DNA of 64,000 bases from Carnobacterium_B sp045617425 (lineage in GTDB: Bacteria; Bacillota; Bacilli; Lactobacillales; Carnobacteriaceae): the NCBI RefSeq assembly GCF_045617425.1, contig NZ_JAZLIO010000009.1:186001-250000 (forward strand), written 5' to 3'. Below are positions 8,411 through 17,482 of the stretch, piece after piece. The notes beneath the pieces are model-generated. The model saw only the letters and a list, made by a program, of their open reading frames with translations, had not been told where the DNA came from and searched no databases. The first letter of the stretch is position 1; every line of letters starts with the position of its first letter. Both the position numbers and the translations under genes were made by a program.

Positions 8411-10567
8411 TCATTTATTTTTTAAATCTAAATAAATTGTCTCAATTTCCAGCTCTTCACTATTAGAGCCTATCATTAAATCAAATTCTCCAGCTTCAAC
8501 GGATACAGATAAATCTTGATGAACATATTCAAGATCTTGTTTTTGCAAGTGAAATAAAACTTCAATTGATTGATTTGGTTCTAAAAATACCTTTTTAAAT
8601 CTTTTTAATTCTTTAATTGGACGAACGACTTCGCCTACTTTATCTCTAACATATAACTGAATGATTTCAGTACCAGCCAAGGTCCCGTTATTTGTAATAG
8701 TAACTTCTATACTGACCTCTTCCTTAGACTCAGCTACAGTAACCTGCATTGGACTATACTTAAATTGCGTATAACTTAATCCAAAACCAAATGGAAAGAG
8801 AGGACTATTCTCTACATCCAAATATCTTGAAAGATACTTATCTTCTTGATTATATGGTGTTAACGGTCGTCCAGTGCTATCTTGATTGTAATAAAGAGGA
8901 ACTTGTCCAACTGCTCTTGGAAAAGACATCGTTAATTTGCCACTTGGATTTTTTAGTCCAAATAGAAGATTTGAGACTGCAGACCCAGCTTCTGTACCTG
9001 GAAACCAAGCTTCAATCATACTATCCACATCCTGAATAATATCCGTCAAATCTAAAGGTCTGCCATTGAATAGAATCAAACTAATGGGCTTAGATGTCGT
9101 GCGAAGATTCTTGATCAACTGAATCTGTTCTACTGGTAATTTAAGGTTGCTTCGACTTGCTCCTTCTCCACTCATATAGGAAGACTCTCCCCCTACGATT
9201 ATTACCACATCAACATGTTCAATACCTGTTAGGCAATCCTTTTTATTTTCAATTTTCAAAGGAGAATAAGTTTTCACCACTATCGATTCTTTTGAAACGT
9301 GTTGCAATAAACCTTCATATACAGATACACTTTCTTTTTGCTGTCCTTTCCAAGACCATGCACCTAGAACATCTTTGGATTGTCCTTCTGGAAGAAATAA
9401 TGCGATTTTTTGCTGACTATTTAAAGGTAACATTTTTTTCTCGTTTTTCAATAATACCATTGATTCTTCGGCTATTTTTCTAGCTTTTGTTCGATGTTCT
9501 AAACTAAATACTATTGTATTTTCCTTTTCACTACTTGCTCCACGATAAGGATTTTCAAATAAACCCAACTCATTTTTTAAGGTTAAAATACGCCAAACCG
9601 CTTCATCAAGAAGAGCTTCAGAAATTTTACCATCATCAATCAGATCATGTAAATAATTTAAGTATCCGCCTGTCATCATCTCAATGTCCACGCCCGCTTC
9701 TATTGCTAACTCAGCAGCTTGCTTTAAATCAGCAGCAACCCCATGTGGAATCATTTCTCCAACTGAAGCCCAATCTGATATCAGAACACCTTGAAAGCCA
9801 AATTTTTTTCGTAGAATATCCCGCATCAAAGGTTTATTTCCAGTAGCTGGAACACCATCAAGGGAATTAAATGCCGTCATAACTAATTTACTACCTTCAT
9901 CGATTCCTGCTTGATAAGCAGGAAGGTACATTTCTCTTAACGTTCGTTCAGATAATTCAACAGTATTGTATTCACGGCCAGCTACTGGCGCACCATATCC
10001 CGCAAAGTGTTTGATACAAGCTGCTACACTAAGTTTATTATTCATTAAATCTTTCCCTTGATAGCCTCTGACAAAGGCACGTGCATATAGCTGATTCAGA
10101 TAAGGATCTTCTCCAGTAGATTCAAGGACTCTTCCCCAGCGAGCATCACGTACTAAGTCGACCATGGGAGCAAAGGTAACATGTAATCCTGAAACAGCTG
10201 CTTCCTTTGCAGATAGAATAGCACTTTCTTCAGCTAAGTCAGGATCCCATGTGCTAGCTATACCTAAAGGAATTGGAAAAATTGTACGATATCCATGAAT
10301 GACATCTGCCATAAACAATAGCGGTATTCCTAGACGACTTTTCGCTAAATGTCCCTTTTGGATATCTATTAACGTTTGAGCACCAGATATACCAAGTACT
10401 GAACCAATGGTAGCCATTTTATCTGGAGATAAATTCATCTCATGCATGGGACCTGTGTTTTCACTATCCTCTTTTTTATAAAATTCACCTGCAAGCTGAA
10501 CCATTTGACCAATTTTTTCTTCTGTAGTCATTTTACTTAACAAGTGATGAAGATGAATTGAGTCCAT
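8411..10567 (-). CDS. bglX: GH3 family beta-glucosidase
   Basis: A 718-residue glycoside hydrolase family 3 enzyme without signal peptide, so probably cytoplasmic. The N-terminal barrel carries KHFAGYG and GVLISDWASV with the nucleophile aspartate near residue 265. The C-terminal part holds the alpha/beta sandwich (SYMSGEGASRSNL) and a fibronectin III-like domain (GTEIIQLYVRD). It releases glucose or another sugar from the non-reducing end of beta-linked glycosides; the sugar cannot be told from the sequence. AAGGAGGA precedes the ATG. It is a single gene with a promoter and a cre-like operator in front. Related LAB enzymes act on plant beta-glucosides. Confidence 0.85.
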   Translation of the reverse strand: MDSIHLHHLLSKMTTEEKIGQMVQLAGEFYKKEDSENTGPMHEMNLSPDKMATIGSVLGISGAQTLIDIQKGHLAKSRLGIPLLFMADVIHGYRTIFPIPLGIASTWDPDLAEESAILSAKEAAVSGLHVTFAPMVDLVRDARWGRVLESTGEDPYLNQLYARAFVRGYQGKDLMNNKLSVAACIKHFAGYGAPVAGREYNTVELSERTLREMYLPAYQAGIDEGSKLVMTAFNSLDGVPATGNKPLMRDILRKKFGFQGVLISDWASVGEMIPHGVAADLKQAAELAIEAGVDIEMMTGGYLNYLHDLIDDGKISEALLDEAVWRILTLKNELGLFENPYRGASSEKENTIVFSLEHRTKARKIAEESMVLLKNEKKMLPLNSQQKIALFLPEGQSKDVLGAWSWKGQQKESVSVYEGLLQHVSKESIVVKTYSPLKIENKKDCLTGIEHVDVVIIVGGESSYMSGEGASRSNLKLPVEQIQLIKNLRTTSKPISLILFNGRPLDLTDIIQDVDSMIEAWFPGTEAGSAVSNLLFGLKNPSGKLTMSFPRAVGQVPLYYNQDSTGRPLTPYNQEDKYLSRYLDVENSPLFPFGFGLSYTQFKYSPMQVTVAESKEEVSIEVTITNNGTLAGTEIIQLYVRDKVGEVVRPIKELKRFKKVFLEPNQSIEVLFHLQKQDLEYVHQDLSVSVEAGEFDLMIGSNSEELEIETIYLDLKNK

Positions 10568-10636
10568 AAAAAATCCTCCTTATTAAATTTTTTATCTATA
10601 AGGTGTAACCCCCTCAAAATCAGAAATTTTCCTCAG

Positions 10637-10650
10637 ATAAACCGGTTTCA
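10637..10650 (-). promoter_or_regulatory. cre-like or LacI-family operator before bglX
   Basis: On the minus strand the site reads TGAAACCGGTTTAT, 12 of 14 to TGWAANCGNTNWCA, with a perfect AAACCGGTTT palindrome at 10639-10648. It lies just downstream of the predicted bglX transcription start, a repressing position. Confidence 0.5.
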
Positions 10651-10657
10651 CAACTTC

Positions 10658-10686
10658 ACTGTATCATCAATTTTTTTGTTTCACAA
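10658..10686 (-). promoter_or_regulatory. bglX promoter
   Basis: On the minus strand: TTGTGA (10681-10686), a 17-bp spacer and TACAGT (10658-10663). Divergent to the YeiH gene, whose own extended -10 (TGcTATAGT) ends at 10714. Confidence 0.55.
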
Positions 10687-10747
10687 ACGATACCTGTTTA
10701 AAATATGCTATAGTTAAATTAAATCTTAGAGAAAGGACGATCAATAG

Positions 10748-11731
10748 ATGAAAAAAATTAGTAAAGGGCTTTTTCTTTCCATTGCAATTGCACTTATTGC
10801 TACGCTACTGGGAAATGTATTTCCTATTATTGGCAGTGCTGTATTTGCTATTATAATTGGTTTATTCTTAAACAACACAATCGGTACTCCTGCTGATTTT
10901 CAGCCAGGTATTAAATTTTCTTCAAAAAAAATCTTACAAGCTTCGATTGTCTTATTAGGTTTTAGTTTATCTATCCAGGATATCCAATCAACTGGACTTT
11001 CCTCGCTAAGCGTTACACTTATTACAATTGTTGTAGCTTTTATCAGTGCTTTTTTAATTGGAAAATGGTTACATATTCCGATGAATACAACAACTTTAAT
11101 AGGAGTAGGAACGGCTATATGTGGTGGTTCAGCAATTGCTGCTGTTTCACCCATTATTGAGGCAAAGGATGAAGAGATAGCTTTATCCATTTCGACCATT
11201 TTCTTATTTAATATTGTTGCTGTCTTCCTGTTTCCTTTTATAGGTCACTTGATGAATTTAACGGATAGTGGATTTGGTTTATGGGCAGGGACAGCTATTA
11301 ATGACACTTCTTCGGTTGTAGCTGCAGGTTACAGTTATAGTGAATCTGCTGGAGACTATGCTACAATTGTAAAATTGACCAGAGCTACATTGATCATACC
11401 CGTGTCATTATTAATTGCTGGCATTCAACTTTATAAGAAGCGCCGCAATGCTGAGAAAGTCTCGTTAAAACAAATATTCCCTTGGTTTATCTTATGGTTC
11501 CTAGTTGCTTCTGTAATCAGCAGTACCGGCATACTTCCTGAAGTATTCATCACTTCTGCCAAATGGCTTTCACGGTTTATGATTGCAATGGCACTAGCTT
11601 CGATTGGTTTATCTGCAAATTTCAAAGAGCTCTTAAAGACAGGCGTGAAACCAGTTTTACTTGGTCTGCTTACTTGGTTTTTTGTTGCAGCTAGTAGTTT
11701 ACTTGTCCAGTTCATTCAAGGTCAACTTTAA
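10748..11731 (+). CDS. YeiH/UPF0324 family putative sulfate exporter
   Basis: A 327-residue protein with about ten membrane segments of the YeiH (Cons_hypoth698) family. Family blocks include GNVFPIIGSAVFAIIIG near residues 22-40, GVGTAICGGSAIAAVSP near residues 117-135 and GLWAGTAINDTSSVVAAGYS near residues 177-198. Members are annotated as putative sulfate or anion exporters; direct evidence is thin. GAAAGGA precedes the ATG. It is a single gene, divergent from bglX. The substrate stays open. Confidence 0.75.
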   Translation: MKKISKGLFLSIAIALIATLLGNVFPIIGSAVFAIIIGLFLNNTIGTPADFQPGIKFSSKKILQASIVLLGFSLSIQDIQSTGLSSLSVTLITIVVAFISAFLIGKWLHIPMNTTTLIGVGTAICGGSAIAAVSPIIEAKDEEIALSISTIFLFNIVAVFLFPFIGHLMNLTDSGFGLWAGTAINDTSSVVAAGYSYSESAGDYATIVKLTRATLIIPVSLLIAGIQLYKKRRNAEKVSLKQIFPWFILWFLVASVISSTGILPEVFITSAKWLSRFMIAMALASIGLSANFKELLKTGVKPVLLGLLTWFFVAASSLLVQFIQGQL

Positions 11732-11869
11732 TTTTATTTTTAAAACTACTGATAGTCTGATTAAAAAGTTCCTTAATTTTGTCTAAAGTCTATAGGATAA
11801 AGAACTAAATTTGGGTATACTTATTTTTGTGAGTCTTAATTCACATTTTTGATTTGAAAGGAGAACAAC

Positions 11870-12694
11870 ATGATTTTTATTGAATTATTAAAAGCGGCAT
11901 TTTTAGGAATTGTCGAAGGAGTTACGGAATGGCTACCCATTAGTAGCACAGGTCATATGATTTTGGTAGAGCAATTTATTAATTTAGATGCTTCAGCAGG
12001 ATTTAAAGAAATGTTTTTTGTCGTCATCCAACTAGGTGCCATTCTGGCAGTAGTGTTGATTTTTTTCCATAAGCTAAACCCATTTTCACCCAAGAAAACG
12101 ACTGAAGAAAAGAAAGATACGCTTTCTATCTGGTATAAAGTAATCGTTGGGGTACTTCCCGCAGCCGTATTAGGTTTTCTATTTGATGACTGGTTAAACG
12201 AGCATTTATACAATTATTGGACAGTGGCTATTATGCTAATTGTTTACGGAATTTTATTTATTGTTATTGAAAATCGGAATAAAGGAAAAGAAAGTTCTAT
12301 CACTTCTTTCAAAGATTTGACATACAAAACAGCTTTTCTTATTGGTATGTTCCAAGTTCTTTCATTGATTCCTGGTACTTCACGTTCGGGAGCGACCATC
12401 TTAGGAGCTATCTTAATTGGTACTTCTCGTTTCGTTGCTACAGAATATTCCTTTTTCTTATCAATACCAATCATGTTTGGCGCAAGTTTCCTTAAACTCA
12501 TTAAGTTTGGGTTTGCCTTTACAGGTATGGAAGTAGCGATTCTTTTAACTGGAATGCTAGTTGCATTTGTAGTGTCTATTATCTCGATTAAGTTCTTAAT
12601 GGGCTACATTAAAAACAATGACTTTAAAGCTTTTGGTTGGTACAGAATTATTTTAGGTGTACTTGTTATTGCTTATTTCCTTTTATTTGGTTAA
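11870..12694 (+). CDS. uppP: undecaprenyl-diphosphatase (BacA/UppP)
   Basis: A 274-residue membrane phosphatase with both signature blocks: EGVTEWLPISSTGHM at residues 17-31 and PGTSRSGATILGA near residue 166. It dephosphorylates undecaprenyl diphosphate so the lipid carrier can be reused for peptidoglycan and teichoic acid synthesis, at the cytoplasmic membrane; excess gives bacitracin resistance. AAAGGAGAA precedes the ATG. It stands alone and ends in a terminator. The length is normal. Confidence 0.95.
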   Translation: MIFIELLKAAFLGIVEGVTEWLPISSTGHMILVEQFINLDASAGFKEMFFVVIQLGAILAVVLIFFHKLNPFSPKKTTEEKKDTLSIWYKVIVGVLPAAVLGFLFDDWLNEHLYNYWTVAIMLIVYGILFIVIENRNKGKESSITSFKDLTYKTAFLIGMFQVLSLIPGTSRSGATILGAILIGTSRFVATEYSFFLSIPIMFGASFLKLIKFGFAFTGMEVAILLTGMLVAFVVSIISIKFLMGYIKNNDFKAFGWYRIILGVLVIAYFLLFG

Positions 12695-12727
12695 TCACTA
12701 GATTAATCAGGACAAACATTTTAGTTC

Positions 12728-12780
12728 AAAACTCATTCCTCCTTTTGATGTTTTTTTCATCAGAAGTGCGAATGAGTTTT
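12728..12780 (+). terminator. uppP terminator
   Basis: Outer arms AAAACTCATTC (12728-12738) and GAATGAGTTTT (12770-12780), with an inner GATG/CATC-type stem and a T-run after it. Confidence 0.8.
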
Positions 12781-12907
12781 TTATTTTAGACTTTTCTGAT
12801 TACCGTTTGGGTCACTCTTCCATGAAATAGCTTTTAACGGAAAAGTGAACAAAAAAATAGCTCACTTGTCTATGAAAACTGGTCTCATGAATAAGTGAAG
12901 CAAAAAA

Positions 12908-12939
12908 AATTCCATTCTTCTTATAAGAAAAATGGAATT
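12908..12939 (-). terminator. aspartate kinase terminator
   Basis: 15-bp arms (12908-12922, 12925-12939). The single C-A mismatch on the plus strand becomes a G-U pair on the minus strand, where T8 follows. Confidence 0.8.
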
Positions 12940-12978
12940 AACAACTATTCAGAGGGTTCCAGTTTTTTTAGGACGCTC

Positions 12979-14331
12979 TTATTTTACAAAAAATGCTTCA
13001 TATAATGCTTTTACTGCAAGATCTTCGTGTTTAGCTTGAATACCAAACATCACACTAACTTCCGAAGCTCCTTGGTTAATCATATCGATATTAATATTGT
13101 TCTCAGAAAATGCCGTCGCTGCTTTTGACATTGTAAACATTTTTTCGCGCATGCCCTCTCCTACGATCATGATCAAGGCAATATTACGTTCAACTGTTAC
13201 ACTATCTGCATCCAACTCGTCTTTCAATTGTACCAACAAAGAATGTTCTTCTTCTGTCGTCATTTGATTGCTATGCAAAATAATCGTTAAATTATCAATT
13301 CCTGAAGGCATATGTTCATAACTGATGCCTTTTGATTCTAGAATTTCCAAAACCTTACGTCCAAAACCAATTTCGCGGTTCATCAAATACTTGTCAATAT
13401 AGATACTGCTGAATCCGCTGGAACTAGCGATCCCAATTACGCCTTGTTCTGACATATGACGTTCTTTCATGATACGAGTTCCCGGCGCTGAGGGATTATT
13501 TGTATTTTTGATTTGAACAGGAATGCCTAATTTAAATGCTGGTTGCAAAGCTTCATCATGTAAGACTGAAAATCCTCCATATGAAAGCTCGCGCATTTCA
13601 CGATAAGTTAACTCTTTTATACCAATAGGATTCTCTACTACGCTAGGATTGGCGGCAAAAATAGCATCAACATCTGTAAAGTTTTCATATAAATCTGCTT
13701 TTATTCCATTTGCTAAAATTGACCCAGTAATATCTGATCCACCTCTAGAAAAAGTACACACTTTTCCATCTTTAGTGTAGCCAAAAAAACCTGGAAAAAT
13801 AATAACTTCTTTACTCTCACGCAACTTATATAATTGTTCGTAACTTTCCGATAAAATTTGAGCATTTCCTGGTTCTTTCGTTACGACCAGTCCTGCTTCT
13901 TGAGGATTCATATAACGAGCTGGCACACCTTCTTGATTAAAATAAGCCGCTATTAATTTAGCATTATTATTCTCGCCACTTGCTTTAAAAGCATCTAAAT
14001 AATAATCGGGTTCGTCTTTATTACCGTTAACTAATGAATTTAAATTGGTTCTGATTTCATCAATGATTTCATTTCCCAGGCCTAATTCTTCAGCAATATT
14101 TTGGTACCGATTTATGATTTTACCCATTACTGCGCTATAATCATGTCCGACAAGTGCTTTCATTCCAAATCCAATCAACAGGTCTGTTACTTTTTCATCT
14201 TCTGCTGAACGCTTGCCAGGAGCCGATACGACAACTATTTTCCGTGCGGAATCTTCTTTTACGATTTGCACTACTTTTTTCAACTGACTTCCTGAAGCTA
14301 ATGAGCTTCCACCAAATTTAATCACGTTCAT
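12979..14331 (-). CDS. lysC: aspartate kinase
   Basis: A 450-residue monofunctional aspartokinase: KFGGSSLA at residues 5-12, the TFSRGGSDITGS substrate/ATP region near residue 205, and C-terminal ACT domains (SENNINIDMINQGASEVSV). It phosphorylates aspartate in the first step to lysine, threonine and methionine. It begins at ATG 14331, preceded by AAAGGATG. The upstream region shows no lysine riboswitch. It is a single gene with its own terminator, so feedback control is more likely through the ACT domains. The isozyme type cannot be fixed; the symbol is the generic one. Confidence 0.9.
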   Translation of the reverse strand: MNVIKFGGSSLASGSQLKKVVQIVKEDSARKIVVVSAPGKRSAEDEKVTDLLIGFGMKALVGHDYSAVMGKIINRYQNIAEELGLGNEIIDEIRTNLNSLVNGNKDEPDYYLDAFKASGENNNAKLIAAYFNQEGVPARYMNPQEAGLVVTKEPGNAQILSESYEQLYKLRESKEVIIFPGFFGYTKDGKVCTFSRGGSDITGSILANGIKADLYENFTDVDAIFAANPSVVENPIGIKELTYREMRELSYGGFSVLHDEALQPAFKLGIPVQIKNTNNPSAPGTRIMKERHMSEQGVIGIASSSGFSSIYIDKYLMNREIGFGRKVLEILESKGISYEHMPSGIDNLTIILHSNQMTTEEEHSLLVQLKDELDADSVTVERNIALIMIVGEGMREKMFTMSKAATAFSENNINIDMINQGASEVSVMFGIQAKHEDLAVKALYEAFFVK

Positions 14332-14587
14332 TAAAGTAACATCCTTTATTATTTTTTATATTACTTTCCCCTATCACCATACAATGGAAAGAAGCATATT
14401 ATTGTATTTTGGACTGTTTTTTGTTGATAATCAAGTCTTTCTATTGATTTAAGAAAAAAAGTAGCTATATTTCATTTATTCTTGCTCTTTTGCTTTTAGT
14501 AATCTATTTAACATCAATTTGACATCAAAATAATACTTTAGTCCCTATTTAATTCATTTAAATAAGCATATAATAAAGAAGTTGAAA

Positions 14588-14615
14588 TTGACAATACTTT
14601 TTACGCACTTATTCT
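14588..14615 (+). promoter_or_regulatory. promoter of the DUF4828-like gene
   Basis: TTGACA, a 16-bp spacer and TATTCT. Another -10-like TATAAT lies at 14569-14574. The stretch 14332-14641 between lysC and this gene holds only such promoter elements. Confidence 0.45.
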
Positions 14616-14641
14616 ATTACTTATTTATGGGAGAAAAAAAC

Positions 14642-15016
14642 ATGAAGATGACTAAATACCTTAACTATTTTCTAGGATTTTCTGTTGTGGCGGGATTGCT
14701 GGGAAATTCTGTTTCAAAGAAAAAAAACACTTTATCTAAAAGTTCCTATATTCAAGATCCATTATCTTCTTTTATTGGAACTTGGAGCAATCAAGAAACA
14801 AATGATAAACGGAGGCTTTTAAAAATAACAAAAGAAGGCGAGTTTCTTATCAATGGTCAGCTTATTGCAGGAAGCATCACGTCTATCTCCCATCAGCAAC
14901 TTGTTTTCACCGACCATTACGGCTATGAGTTAATTGCTAAACGTCAAGCGAATAATACGTTGTCTTTTTATGATGATGCAGATGAGAAAGATTATTTATT
15001 TGTTTTAACCGAGTAG
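14642..15016 (+). CDS. small DUF4828-like protein
   Basis: A 124-residue protein. The N-terminus (residues 5-25) is hydrophobic and could be a membrane anchor or signal. The C-terminal part, from SSFIGTWSNQE on, resembles the DUF4828 family of Lactobacillales: a small beta-rich domain of unknown function. I choose ATG 14642 because GGGAGA lies 8 bp before it; the in-frame TTG upstream lacks such a site and overlaps the promoter. It is a single gene with its own promoter and terminator. No function can be given. Confidence 0.6.
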   Translation: MKMTKYLNYFLGFSVVAGLLGNSVSKKKNTLSKSSYIQDPLSSFIGTWSNQETNDKRRLLKITKEGEFLINGQLIAGSITSISHQQLVFTDHYGYELIAKRQANNTLSFYDDADEKDYLFVLTE

Positions 15017-15050
15017 AACCCATCCATGATATCAACCTCATGGGTGGGTT
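15017..15050 (+). terminator. terminator after the DUF4828-like gene
   Basis: AACCCATCCATGA (15017-15029) pairs with TCATGGGTGGGTT (15038-15050) with one mismatch. The stem extends outward through CGAGTA/TACTCG. Confidence 0.65.
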
Positions 15051-15101
15051 TACTCGTTCTATTTGTATAAATATTAATAGACTTATTTTCTACATCCATT
15101 A

Positions 15102-15110
15102 TGTTATACT
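15102..15110 (+). promoter_or_regulatory. extended -10 promoter
   Basis: TGTTATACT is an extended -10 box. It overlaps the first in-frame ATG (15101) of the following gene, which argues for the downstream TTG start. Confidence 0.5.
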
Positions 15111-15154
15111 GGGTATTCAAATCATTCTTCACTGCTCAGAAAGGAGTACTGCTC

Positions 15155-15511
15155 TTGTTTCAATACCTTTTAATCGGATTAATTGTTTTCTACGTGATGG
15201 GTAATTTATTAGCCTTACGTCATTTTAGTGCCTATGATTTTGAGAATCAGTTTGTCCGCATTTTTCTTGTGAATGATCGTAGGATCATAAAAAAAATTAA
15301 AGAAAAGCCAACTGTACCGCTAGTTAAAAAACTAAAGCAAGTCTTTAGCCTTCAACTGATTGCAAAAATAGTCATCTATTCTCTCTTTGTTCATTTTTAC
15401 CTGGGGAATAATACAACTGTGAGTGTCTTCATTTTAGCTGCTCTGTTTGTTTGCAATATTCTTTTCGATTTACAAACAAATCGGATTGTTTCTAAAGCGA
15501 ATCAACCCTAA
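15155..15511 (+). CDS. small membrane protein, unknown function
   Basis: A 118-residue protein with a hydrophobic segment at the N-terminus (about residues 2-20), a basic middle (KKIKEKPTVPLVKKLKQ) and two hydrophobic stretches in the second half. I choose TTG 15155 because AAAGGAG (15140-15146) lies 8 bp before it; the ATG at 15101 lies inside the -10 box. No family is recognised. It is a single gene between two terminators. Confidence 0.6.
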   Translation: MFQYLLIGLIVFYVMGNLLALRHFSAYDFENQFVRIFLVNDRRIIKKIKEKPTVPLVKKLKQVFSLQLIAKIVIYSLFVHFYLGNNTTVSVFILAALFVCNILFDLQTNRIVSKANQP

Positions 15512-15528
15512 ATACGTAGTTAAATAGA

Positions 15529-15571
15529 AAGAGCTCTAAACAAAGATCTAGGATCTTTGTTTAGAGCTCTT
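15529..15571. terminator. bidirectional intrinsic terminator
   Basis: Perfect 20-bp arms (15529-15548, 15552-15571) with a 3-nt loop lie between two convergent genes. Confidence 0.85.
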
Positions 15572-15613
15572 CTAATTTTAAGTCCTGCTGATTAAATCAT
15601 GACTTAAACTTAG
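15572..15613 (-). other. second hairpin after the oligopeptide-binding gene
   Basis: CTAATTTTAAGTC (15572-15584) pairs with GACTTAAACTTAG (15601-15613) with one mismatch. It sits directly behind the lipoprotein stop codon, before the shared terminator. Confidence 0.45.
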
Positions 15614-15620
15614 TCAACTT

Positions 15621-17294
15621 TTAGTGAGCTTCAATATAAGCATCTTTATAAGTGTATTTAGCTCCTACTTGGTGGTTGTAAATATCCTTAACATATTCTT
15701 TTTGCAAAGTTGCTGCAGCTCTTTGGAATAGAGGAGAAACACCTGCTTCTTCTAATAAGATTTTTTCTGCATCAAGCAAGTTTGTCCAACGTGCATCAAC
15801 ATCTGTTGCGTTCTCTCCTTTAGATAAAGCAACTAGTTCATCAAATTCTGCATTGCTATAGCTAGAACGGTTGTATGGACTTTCTGATGTCATTAAATCA
15901 ATAAAGTTTACTGGATCAGCAAAGTCAGCTCCCCAACCACCTAAAGCAAAATCATAATCTTGCTTTGTTTGCAATTCTAAACGAGATTTAAAAGGAACGT
16001 TTTTCAAGGTCACTTCTACACCAGGCAAGTTCGTTTCAATTTGATCTTTCATGTAAGCTCCAACTTTTTTATTTGTTTCATCATCATCGCCAAGTAATTC
16101 TAATGTTACAGTGTCTGTACCTAGTTCAGACTTAGCTGCTTCCCAATATTCTTTGGCTGCATCAGGATCAAAGGCTAAGTAGTCCCCAGATTCTGCACGG
16201 AAATCATCTCCAGAAGTTGGATTAGCTGCTAACTCAGAAGGAACAAGACCTCCTACTGTTTGAGAACCATTTGCTAAGATTTCGTTGACCAATAGTTCAT
16301 GATCATATGCAGTTGCAATAGCTTTACGTAAGTTTTCGTTAGCTAATGGTGTTTCTTCTCCATTTTTTTCTTGATTCAATTGAAGATAAGACGTTCTTGC
16401 TTCTGTTTCAACAGTATAATCTGCATTGTCTTTGTATTGTTTAGCAAACTCACCAGTTAAATTAACTCGATCAATTTGACCAGAATCATATAAATTTAGT
16501 GCTGTAGACGTTTCTTTAATAACTTCAACATTAATTTCTTCTAAAGTAACATTTTCAGCATCCCAATAATCATCATTCTTCTCGTAAGTCCAATTTAGGT
16601 TTGTTCCATCCCAATTGCTAAATGTGAAGGGGCCATTAAAGACCATTGTTTCTGCTGAAGTACCATATTTATCTCCTTGTTCTTCCACAAAAGCTTGGTT
16701 TTGAGGGTAGAATGTTGGGAAAGCCATTAAAGAAATAAAGTAAGGTACCGGTGTTTCCATTGTAACTTTTAATTCATAATCGCCAACAGCTTCAACTCCT
16801 AAAGATTCAGGTTCAGCCTCTCCAGCAATGATAGCTGTTGCATTTTTGATTCCTTCAAATAAGTAAGAATAAGAAGCGGCTGTTTCAGGATCAACAACCC
16901 TTTGCCAAGCATAGACAAAATCTGCAGCTGTTACAGGATCGCCATTTGACCAAGTTGTATCTTCACGTAACTTAAATGTGTATTCTAACCCATCCTCACT
17001 GACTGTTGCTTCTTCTTGAGCTAAAGCTGGAACAGGTTGGCTATCTTTATCAAGACGATACAATCCTTCATTGATGTTATTAAAAACGGTAAAACTAACT
17101 GTATCTGTAGCTAATGCTGTATCTCCTGTAGGCAATTCAGCAATCTCAACTAAGTTCAATACTTGTTCTTCTGCTAAATTTCCTTCACCTGAACTTGATG
17201 AAGATGTTTCACTATCTGCTTCATTCCCACAAGCTACCAAAATCCCTGCTGTTAATAATACGGCTCCAGATTTCCACCATTTCTTCTTCTCCAT
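15621..17294 (-). CDS. oppA: oligopeptide ABC transporter substrate-binding lipoprotein
   Basis: A 557-residue SBP_bac_5 family lipoprotein. The signal segment ends in the lipobox ILVACG (Cys about residue 22), followed by a Ser/Glu-rich linker. Family blocks include LREDTTWSNGDPVTAADFV and DFALGGWGADFADPVNF. It captures peptides outside the membrane for an Opp-type importer. No permease or ATPase gene is adjacent, so it must share a transporter encoded elsewhere. A good promoter precedes it. Specificity is unknown; the symbol marks the family. Confidence 0.85.
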   Translation of the reverse strand: MEKKKWWKSGAVLLTAGILVACGNEADSETSSSSSGEGNLAEEQVLNLVEIAELPTGDTALATDTVSFTVFNNINEGLYRLDKDSQPVPALAQEEATVSEDGLEYTFKLREDTTWSNGDPVTAADFVYAWQRVVDPETAASYSYLFEGIKNATAIIAGEAEPESLGVEAVGDYELKVTMETPVPYFISLMAFPTFYPQNQAFVEEQGDKYGTSAETMVFNGPFTFSNWDGTNLNWTYEKNDDYWDAENVTLEEINVEVIKETSTALNLYDSGQIDRVNLTGEFAKQYKDNADYTVETEARTSYLQLNQEKNGEETPLANENLRKAIATAYDHELLVNEILANGSQTVGGLVPSELAANPTSGDDFRAESGDYLAFDPDAAKEYWEAAKSELGTDTVTLELLGDDDETNKKVGAYMKDQIETNLPGVEVTLKNVPFKSRLELQTKQDYDFALGGWGADFADPVNFIDLMTSESPYNRSSYSNAEFDELVALSKGENATDVDARWTNLLDAEKILLEEAGVSPLFQRAAATLQKEYVKDIYNHQVGAKYTYKDAYIEAH

Positions 17295-17358
17295 AATTAA
17301 ATCCCCCGTTTTTAATCTTATTTTAATCTTTTTTTAATTAAATTAGAACTTGATAATA

Positions 17359-17387
17359 AATATACACATTTCGTTTATTATTTGCAA
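17359..17387 (-). promoter_or_regulatory. oppA promoter
   Basis: On the minus strand TTGCAA (17382-17387), a 17-bp spacer and TATATT (17359-17364). The 5' UTR is about 60 nt. Confidence 0.65.
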
Positions 17388-17482
17388 GCTTTTTTTTTTC
17401 TAAAAAATCAACTTTAATTGACTTTTAAGCTCCGTTACCTTTATGCTTATGTTTAGTAAGTATTTTTAAGGAGTGATCAAAA

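Noticed and set aside
8791..9846. Plus-strand reading frames of 80-110 codons opposite bglX
   Set aside because: They lie fully inside the GH3 gene on the other strand, lack good ribosome sites and have no family features.
12859..12901. Imperfect stem between the uppP and lysC terminators, possible small RNA
   Set aside because: TCACTT/AAGTGA and ATGA/TCAT pairings are interrupted by unpaired bases, and no convincing promoter was seen.
14332..14581. Lysine riboswitch before aspartate kinase
   Set aside because: The region lacks the conserved lysine-aptamer start (AGAGG-type) and the long paired stems; only promoter-like AT-rich sequence is visible.
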